Assembly (NCBI GenBank): GCA_016932895.1
Contig: JAFGCA010000803.1
Coordinates: 1-8,024 of the forward strand
Length of the DNA stretch: 8,024 bases
Direction: 5' to 3'
Origin: Sedimentisphaerales bacterium
GTDB lineage: Bacteria > Planctomycetota > Phycisphaerae > Sedimentisphaerales > SG8-4
Below the pieces are notes generated by a model. It did not search any database. It had not been told where the DNA came from and saw only the letters and a program-made list of their open reading frames with translations. Made by a program: the position numbers and the translations under genes. Positions 1 through 4,875 of this stretch are shown in pieces; within the stretch, counting starts at the first letter, position 1, and every line of letters begins with the position of its first letter.

Positions 1-42
1 GAGCAGAGCGTAACGACAATCTTTCTTGAGTTCGATGCTCAC
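1..42 (-). CDS. N-terminal fragment of an unidentified leftward protein
   Basis: The reverse strand reads GTG at 42-40 and stays open to the window edge, giving MSIELKKDCRYALL. A Shine-Dalgarno AAAGGAG (complement of 49-55) lies 6 bases upstream, which is why I accept such a short fragment and a GTG start. Fourteen residues are too few to name a family. The 'KKDC-Y' opening reminds me of some PfkB-type sugar kinases, which would suit the sugar-related operon transcribed the other way, but this is only an impression. The gene is divergent from the epimerase operon, with about 475 bases between the two start codons. Confidence 0.6.
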   Translation of the reverse strand, partial: MSIELKKDCRYALL

Positions 43-48
43 AACGGG

Positions 49-55
49 CTCCTTT
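49..55 (-). promoter_or_regulatory. Ribosome binding site of the leftward gene
   Basis: The reverse strand reads AAAGGAG, 6 bases before the GTG at 42-40. It is the main support for that start, since the visible coding part is only 14 codons. Confidence 0.6.
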
Positions 56-205
56 CGATCTCCGATTCTTCCGTCATTCAGTCGCGAATCGCCCGCCGGC
101 GGCTTGCACGGCGGCCGGGGACCATGCCTACCAAATCTCACGCCGAATCGCAATCCCTAATCGCCCAAAACCGCGGGCCGGCACCACGTTTCACCAATCG
201 TGCGA

Positions 206-237
206 CCCCAGATTGCTTCGCTTCGCTCGCAATGACA
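206..237 (-). repeat. Short dispersed repeat of the GTCATTGCGAGCGAAGC class
   Basis: The reverse strand reads GTCATTGCGAGCGAAGCG followed by AAGCAATCTGGGGTC. The element has a 5-base terminal stem, ATTGC (212-216) with GCAAT (229-233), around an internally repeated TTCGC core. From memory, near-identical sequences occur in intergenic regions of many unrelated bacteria, where they give spurious translations such as 'DCFASLAMT'. Only one copy is in this window. It sits just 6 to 10 bases from the larger inverted repeat, as if repeats had accumulated here. Confidence 0.6.
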
Positions 238-243
238 CAGCGC

Positions 244-355
244 GTGGCAGCGTCAAGCGCCAGCTTGGCGATGGGGGAGTTGTCTGCTGCGTGTGGCGCT
301 GTACGAGCCCCGGGCGTTGAACCATCGCCAAGTCCTTCGGACTTGACGCTGCCAC
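244..355. repeat. Inverted pair of REP-like hairpin units forming one large hairpin
   Basis: Outer arms GTGGCAGCGTCAAG (244-257) and CTTGACGCTGCCAC (342-355) are perfect 14-base reverse complements. Inner arms CTTGGCGATGG (264-274) and CCATCGCCAAG (322-332) are perfect 11-base reverse complements. A 47-base loop (275-321) separates the two halves. Read in the same direction, each unit is GTGGCAGCGT, then a small hairpin, then GCGATGG. The small hairpin differs between units: CAAGC-gcca-GCTTG (254-267) on the left and CAAGTCC-ttc-GGACTTG (329-345) on the right. The stems changed but pairing was kept. This is the layout of paired REP/BIME elements or a small MITE. It may also act as a bidirectional transcription barrier between the divergent genes. 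Confidence 0.8.
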
Positions 356-432
356 CCGTAGCTGTCCAGGGTTCAGGACACTGATACCCGAAAGACTACA
401 CGCCACCGCACCGCAACGGTTTGCCCTCCGCC

Positions 433-461
433 TTGACGCGTGGGACGGTCCGCATTAGAAT
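433..461 (+). promoter_or_regulatory. Sigma70-type promoter of the epimerase operon
   Basis: A -35 TTGACG (433-438) and a -10 TAGAAT (456-461) are separated by exactly 17 bases, one mismatch each from consensus. Transcription would start near 467-469, leaving a leader of about 50 bases before the ATG at 519. It is the only strong promoter seen before the three-gene cluster, whose genes are 15 to 21 bases apart, so it probably drives all three. The -10 context TAGAATGCTC recurs before the peptidase gene. Confidence 0.7.
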
Positions 462-504
462 GCTCCGCGTTGTGTGCGGGTTTTGATGTTCAGGACGATC
501 TGGC

Positions 505-511
505 GAAAGGG
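505..511 (+). promoter_or_regulatory. Ribosome binding site selecting the ATG at 519
   Basis: GAAAGGG lies 7 bases before ATG 519. The longer in-frame reading from GTG 474 has no comparable site and would begin almost at the predicted transcription start, so the downstream ATG is preferred. Confidence 0.6.
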
Positions 512-518
512 TATCGTG

Positions 519-1790
519 ATGGCTATCGACCGCGATCGGGTCTCGGCGTGTCTGGAGGAATGCAAGCATCATCTGACGAAGGAGCTGCTGCCGTTCTGGC
601 TGGACCGGTGCAAGGACGACGTCAACGGCGGTTTCAACACGCAGTTCGACAAGGACGGCAACGACAGCGGGCTCGACGAGAAGTCGATGCTGGCCCAGAT
701 GCGAACGGTCTACACGATGTCGGCGGCGCACCGGGCCGGCTACGGGGACGGCCGCTGCGGCGAGTACGCCCGGCACGGCGTGGACTTCCTGCTCGAGAAG
801 GTCTGGGACAAGCAGTACGGCGGGTTCTACTGGACCACGAACCGCAAGGGCGAGGTCGCCATCGACAAGAAGATCATGTACGGTCTGAGCTTCGCCATGT
901 ACGCCCTGGCCGAATACACCATGGCCACCGGCGACCCGCGCGGGCAGGAATACGCCGAGAAGACCTTCGACCTGGTCAAGAAGCACGCGACGGACACCAT
1001 GTATGGCGGCTACTTCGAGATGTTCGAGCGCAACTGGGACCTGTGCGGCCCCGGGCCCCAGGGCGGCGACCGCAAGACCCTCGACGTGCACATGCACCTG
1101 ATGGAGGCGTTCACCAACATGTTCGAGTGCACGGGCCAGAGCATCCACCGCCGGACCCTGATCGAAGACATCGATCTCCTGCTCAAGCGCATTTTGCATC
1201 CGCAGTACGCTACGGGCATTCCTCAGTTCACGGTGGACTGGAAGATCGCGCCGCAGATCAAGTTTGATATCGTGTGGGGCTGGGACCGGTTCACCGAGGG
1301 CGGCCAGAAAGCCAACGCCGAGGACAACACCTCGGCCGGACACAACGTCGAGTTCGCCTGGCTGCTCGCCCACGCCACCGACGTGCTCGGCAGTGGCTGG
1401 GACGAGTATAAGGGCGTTATCAAGAAGGCGATGGACCACGGCCGGGACAACGGCATCGACCCCGAATACGGCGGCGTCTACGTCGAAGGCCCGCACGCCG
1501 GCGGCGTCCACGATATGGAGAAAGAGTTCTGGCAGCAGGCCGAGGTCATGATCGGCATGCTCGAAGGCTGCCTGCGGTTCGGCCCGGACGACTACTGGCC
1601 CGGCTACCTCAACGTCCATCGCTTCGTTTTCGACAAAATGATCTACCACGAGGTCGGCGAGTGGTGGCCGCTGACCACGCGTGAAGGCGAGCCCATCTGG
1701 ACGCACATGAGCCACTCCTGGAAGGTCAACTATCATACCATTCGCTGCATGGTCGAGTGCATCAAGCGGCTCGAGAGGCTTCTGGCGTAA
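519..1790 (+). CDS. AGE / cellobiose 2-epimerase family sugar epimerase
   Basis: This 423-residue protein belongs to the N-acylglucosamine 2-epimerase superfamily, (alpha/alpha)6-barrel cytosolic enzymes that invert C2 of an unphosphorylated reducing sugar or isomerise aldose to ketose. Length fits the family (about 390-430). Visible landmarks are the QxR motif with R62 (family substrate-binding arginine), YGGFYWT, the SAGHNVEFAW block with H275, KEFWQQAEVM, and the C-terminal KVNYHTIRCMVE with H406. H275 and H406 match the two catalytic histidines. The KxxYHxxRxxxE pattern looks more like cellobiose 2-epimerase than mammalian-type N-acylglucosamine epimerase, but the substrate cannot be read from sequence. 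No signal peptide is seen when the ATG at 519 is used; a GTG at 474 would add 15 residues without support. It is the first gene of a three-gene operon, 21 bases before the next. Confidence 0.88.
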   Translation: MAIDRDRVSACLEECKHHLTKELLPFWLDRCKDDVNGGFNTQFDKDGNDSGLDEKSMLAQMRTVYTMSAAHRAGYGDGRCGEYARHGVDFLLEKVWDKQYGGFYWTTNRKGEVAIDKKIMYGLSFAMYALAEYTMATGDPRGQEYAEKTFDLVKKHATDTMYGGYFEMFERNWDLCGPGPQGGDRKTLDVHMHLMEAFTNMFECTGQSIHRRTLIEDIDLLLKRILHPQYATGIPQFTVDWKIAPQIKFDIVWGWDRFTEGGQKANAEDNTSAGHNVEFAWLLAHATDVLGSGWDEYKGVIKKAMDHGRDNGIDPEYGGVYVEGPHAGGVHDMEKEFWQQAEVMIGMLEGCLRFGPDDYWPGYLNVHRFVFDKMIYHEVGEWWPLTTREGEPIWTHMSHSWKVNYHTIRCMVECIKRLERLLA

Positions 1791-1811
1791 CGCCGAAGCG
1801 GACGAAGACCC

Positions 1812-2843
1812 ATGGAATACGAAGGCAGATACACGGCGTTCGATGCGGCCCGGATCACCACCTATCCGCTTCGGACGCGCAGCAACAAGGTCACGTTAGC
1901 CGACCTGGTGTTCCCGGACCGTCTCGCGGCCGAGGCGCCGGGACTGCCTGAAAACGTGCAGCGTGACATCGAGACCGTCGCGCAGGTGATGGTGGCGGCC
2001 CGTCGGCAGGGCAAGCCCGTCATGCTGTTTGCCGGCGCGCACCTGATCAAGAACGGTCTGGGCCCGCTGCTCCTCGATCTGGTGCGGCGCGGCTGCGTGA
2101 CGCTGGTGGCCGGCAACGTCGCGACCGCGATCCACGATTTCGAGCTGGCGCTGATCGGCCAGACCAGCGAGAACGTTCCCGCCGCCCTGGACCAGGGGCA
2201 GTTCGGCATGGCCCAGGAATTCGCCTACATCAACATGGCCCTGTCGGTGGGCAACCAGCAGAAGCTCGGGTTCGGCGAGGCGCTGGGCCGGGTCATCTGC
2301 GACGCGGCGTTTCAGCAGCGCGTTCTCTCCCTCGTCGCCGGCGAGAGTCTCGTGCGGCGGTTCCAGCACCCGGAAGTGAGCGTGCTGGCGGCCTGCTACG
2401 ACTGCAAGGTCCCCTTTACCGTCCACGCGGGCATCGGCACCGACGTGATCGACCAGCACCCGACGTTCGACGGGCAGGCCAAGGGCGGCTGCTCCGGCCG
2501 GGACTTTCTGATCTACACCGACCAGGTCGCGGCCCTGACCGAAGGCGGCGTCGTCCTCAACATCGGCAGCGCCGTGGCCGGGCCCGAGGTGCTGCTCAAA
2601 GCCGTCTCCATGGCCGCCAACGTGGGCAGCGTCCCGCGTGACATCCTTACGGCCGACTTCGACCTGCGCCGCCATGACCCGGCGCAGATGACGGACGAGT
2701 CGGCCCCGGGCTACTACTTCCGCGACCAAAAGAGCGTCGTGACGCGCATCCCCGAGGCCTTCGGCGGCCGGGGCTTTTATATCGCCGGCAACCAGAAGCA
2801 GACCTTTCCGCTGCTGTACAGGAAGATCGTCACCGCTTCGTAA
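1812..2843 (+). CDS. Uncharacterised protein, deoxyhypusine-synthase-like family (tentative)
   Basis: A 343-residue soluble protein without signal peptide or membrane segments. Blocks that look conserved are GAHLIKNG (75-82), the HDFELALIGQTSEN block (108-121), HAGIGTDVIDQHP (205-217) and EGGVVLNIGSAVAGPE (244-259). Glycine-rich turns after beta strands suggest a Rossmann-like nucleotide-binding fold. From memory this pattern matches bacterial proteins loosely annotated as deoxyhypusine synthase family, but I cannot locate the catalytic lysine motif of true deoxyhypusine synthase, and bacteria generally lack its eIF5A substrate. The real reaction is therefore unknown; a NAD-linked step on a sugar or amine is an inference from fold and neighbours. 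It lies 21 bases after the epimerase and 15 before the kinase-phosphatase. The ATG has only a weak purine-rich GAAGA upstream, suggesting translation coupled to the gene before it. Confidence 0.75.
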   Translation: MEYEGRYTAFDAARITTYPLRTRSNKVTLADLVFPDRLAAEAPGLPENVQRDIETVAQVMVAARRQGKPVMLFAGAHLIKNGLGPLLLDLVRRGCVTLVAGNVATAIHDFELALIGQTSENVPAALDQGQFGMAQEFAYINMALSVGNQQKLGFGEALGRVICDAAFQQRVLSLVAGESLVRRFQHPEVSVLAACYDCKVPFTVHAGIGTDVIDQHPTFDGQAKGGCSGRDFLIYTDQVAALTEGGVVLNIGSAVAGPEVLLKAVSMAANVGSVPRDILTADFDLRRHDPAQMTDESAPGYYFRDQKSVVTRIPEAFGGRGFYIAGNQKQTFPLLYRKIVTAS

Positions 2844-2845
2844 TC

Positions 2846-2850
2846 GGAGG
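2846..2850 (+). promoter_or_regulatory. Ribosome binding site of the kinase-phosphatase gene
   Basis: GGAGG with 8 bases to ATG 2859, placed just after the stop codon of the preceding gene. It is the strongest Shine-Dalgarno sequence inside the operon and fixes the start. Confidence 0.7.
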
Positions 2851-2858
2851 GACACGGC

Positions 2859-4757
2859 ATGAAGGAACCGCGCATCCGAGAGATCCTGGCCCTGATCGAA
2901 AACGTGACCGTGGCCGTCTACGGCGATTTCTGCCTGGACGCCTACTGGATCCTGGACCCGCAGGGCTCGGAGGTCTCGGTCGAGACGGGCCTGCAGGCCC
3001 GCGCCGTGCGCAAGCATTACTACTCGCTCGGCGGCGCGTCCAACGTTGTGGCCAACGTCGCGGCGCTGAAGCCCCGGGCGATCCGGGTCATCGGCGCCGT
3101 TGGCGACGACATTTTCGGCCGGGAGCTGCGCCGCCAGCTCGACGAGCTCGGCGTCGATACCACGCATCTCGTGATCCAGCGCGAGAACTTCGATACCGTG
3201 ACATTCGCCAAGCCCTACCTTGAGGGCAAAGAGGAGCCGCGCGTCGATTTCGGCTTCGCCAATCAGCGCAGCGCCGCGACGGACGAAGCCCTGCTGGCGG
3301 GCCTGCGTCACGCCCTGGAGACCGCCGACGCTTTGATCGTCAACCAGCAGGTCCCCGGCAGCATCGCCAACGAGGCGTTCATCGAGCGGGCCAACGCGCT
3401 GTTCGCCGAGTTTCCCGACAAGGTGATCCTGCTGGACTCACGGCACTACGGCGCGAAGTTCAAGCATATCTACCGCAAGACCAACGAGCGCGAGGCCGCG
3501 ATGCTCAACGGCGTCGACGTGGGACTCGGCGAGGCCGTCCCGGCCGACGACGTGCGGAAGTACGCGGAAAACCTCTACGAGCAGTTCCGCAAGCCCGTCT
3601 TTCTCACCCGCGGGCCGCGCGGCATTCTCATCGTCGACGGGGCGGGCGTGTATGAGATCGGCGGCCTGCAATTTCTCAAGCAGCTCGACACCGTCGGGGC
3701 CGGAGACACCGTCACCAGTGCCCTGGCTTTGTGCCTCGGGGCGGGAGTGCCGCCGGCCGAGGCGGGCGAGTTCGCCAATCTCGCCGCCGGTGTCACGGTC
3801 CAGAAGCTCTACCAGACGGGTACCGCCAACGGCGAGGAGGTGCTCGCGGTCGGGTCCGACCCGGATTACATCTACGAGCCGGAGCTGGCGGAGGACCGCC
3901 GCCGGGCGCGCTACGTGGCGGAGACCGAGATCGAGCTGTGCGCCGCGTCGGTGCCGTTCGGGCACATCAAGCATGCGGTCTTCGACAACGACGGGACGTT
4001 CAGCACGCTGCGCCAGGGCTGGGAGCAGATCATGGCGCCGGTGATGATCCGGGCCATCCTGGGCCAGCGGCACGACACCGCCGACGCCGGCCTCCTGCAG
4101 AAGGTGCGCCTCCGCGTCCTGGATTACATCGATAAATCCACCGGCATCCAGACCATCGTGCAGATGGAGGGCCTGGTCGAGATGGTTCGTGAATTCGGCA
4201 TCGTGCCGCCGGAGGAGGTTCTCGACAAGCAAGGCTACAAGCGGCTCTACAACGAAGCTCTCATGCAAATGGTCAACGAGCGCATCGCGCGGCTCCAGCG
4301 CGGCGGCCTGGACGTCACGGACTTCACCGTCAAAGGCTCCGTCGAATTCGCCCGGGCGTTGCGCGAGCGGGGCGTGACGTTGTACCTGACCAGCGGGACC
4401 GACCGCCAGGACGTCGTCGCCGAGTCCGAGGCGCTGGACTACGCCGATCTGTTCAACGGCGGTATCTACGGCGCTCTCGGGGACATCAGCAAGTACTCCA
4501 AGAAAATGGTCCTCGAGCAGATCATGGCCGACAACGATCTGTCCGGCCCGGAACTGGTCGTCTTCGGAGACGGGCCCGTCGAGCTGCGCGAGTGCCGCAA
4601 GCGCGAGGGGATCGCCGTCGGCGTGGCCTCCGACGAGATCCGCCGGCACGGGCTCAACGAGGAGAAACGCACCCGCCTGATCAAGGCCGGCGCCCAGGTC
4701 GTCATCGGCGACTTCTCCCGGTGGAACGACCTGCTCAAGCTGCTCTTCAGCGAGTAG
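2859..4757 (+). CDS. Fusion of HldA/RfaE-type PfkB sugar kinase and HAD phosphatase
   Basis: A 632-residue cytosolic two-domain protein. Residues about 1-335 form a PfkB/ribokinase domain close to the heptose-7-phosphate kinase half of HldE: GDFCLDAYW (22-30), GGASN (58-62), RKTNEREA, LTRGPRG, and signature 2 DTVGAGDT (277-284) with catalytic base D283. After a charged linker (about 340-365), residues about 368-632 form a HAD phosphatase: motif I FDNDGT (375-380; nucleophile D376, acid/base D378), motif II LYLTSG (T511 or S512), motif III lysine around K548/K549, motif IV GDGPVE (570-575). The long stretch between motifs I and II is a helical cap domain. HldE normally carries a nucleotidyltransferase after the kinase; that is absent here. 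Kinase then phosphatase would suit the order HldA, GmhB in heptose synthesis, but this HAD half lacks the usual GmhB opening and the substrate is unproven. All catalytic motifs are intact. Last gene of the operon. Confidence 0.88.
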   Translation: MKEPRIREILALIENVTVAVYGDFCLDAYWILDPQGSEVSVETGLQARAVRKHYYSLGGASNVVANVAALKPRAIRVIGAVGDDIFGRELRRQLDELGVDTTHLVIQRENFDTVTFAKPYLEGKEEPRVDFGFANQRSAATDEALLAGLRHALETADALIVNQQVPGSIANEAFIERANALFAEFPDKVILLDSRHYGAKFKHIYRKTNEREAAMLNGVDVGLGEAVPADDVRKYAENLYEQFRKPVFLTRGPRGILIVDGAGVYEIGGLQFLKQLDTVGAGDTVTSALALCLGAGVPPAEAGEFANLAAGVTVQKLYQTGTANGEEVLAVGSDPDYIYEPELAEDRRRARYVAETEIELCAASVPFGHIKHAVFDNDGTFSTLRQGWEQIMAPVMIRAILGQRHDTADAGLLQKVRLRVLDYIDKSTGIQTIVQMEGLVEMVREFGIVPPEEVLDKQGYKRLYNEALMQMVNERIARLQRGGLDVTDFTVKGSVEFARALRERGVTLYLTSGTDRQDVVAESEALDYADLFNGGIYGALGDISKYSKKMVLEQIMADNDLSGPELVVFGDGPVELRECRKREGIAVGVASDEIRRHGLNEEKRTRLIKAGAQVVIGDFSRWNDLLKLLFSE

Positions 4758-4784
4758 CTTTGTGGATGCGTCCTTCGCCCGGCG

Positions 4785-4790
4785 TAGAAT
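4785..4790 (+). promoter_or_regulatory. Putative -10 element before the peptidase gene
   Basis: TAGAAT at 4785-4790, followed by GCCC, repeats the -10 context of the operon promoter (TAGAATGCTC at 456-465). The best -35 candidate is poor (TTGTGG at 4760-4765, 19-base spacing), so this is a tentative call. It would give a leader of about 80 bases containing a small GC-rich hairpin, GCCCG (4824-4828) with CGGGC (4836-4840). Confidence 0.4.
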
Positions 4791-4862
4791 GCCCTGCGGG
4801 AGGGGGACTGGGTTGTGTCGAGCGCCCGTGGGGACCGGGCTGAAATCGATCGTGGTTACAAG

Positions 4863-4867
4863 AGGAG
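4863..4867 (+). promoter_or_regulatory. Ribosome binding site selecting the ATG at 4876
   Basis: AGGAG with 8 bases to ATG 4876. The frame is open further upstream to 4762, but the 38 extra residues are arginine- and glycine-rich, have no ribosome binding site, overlap the putative promoter and would bury the signal peptide. Confidence 0.7.
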
Positions 4868-4875
4868 TCGATGCA

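Larger units (their letters stand above)
56..432. other. Gene-free divergent intergenic region carrying repeats
   Basis: No credible gene is seen here. The open frames are short, lack ribosome binding sites and run straight through inverted repeats. The left part (56-200) is GC-rich with small palindromes such as CCGCCGGCGG. A possible but weak leftward promoter (TTGCGA, 17 bases, TAGGCA on the reverse strand, roughly 127-155) could serve the gene at the left edge. The right part holds the two repeat structures listed separately. Confidence 0.6.

Noticed and set aside
124..384. Open frame of 86 codons in the left intergenic region
   Set aside because: It runs through both repeat elements, translates the repeat into the well-known spurious 'DCFASLAMT' string, and has no ribosome binding site.
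396..1736. Very long leftward open frame opposite the epimerase gene
   Set aside because: It is a high-GC shadow of the real gene, with low-complexity Val/Ala/Asp/His-rich sequence and no ribosome binding site. The same holds for the leftward frames opposite the orphan, kinase and peptidase genes (1896-3311, 3438-5000, 5275-7485).
4762..4875. Upstream extension of the peptidase reading frame
   Set aside because: The extra residues precede a clear signal peptide and a strong AGGAG site at the inner ATG, and they overlap a promoter-like element.
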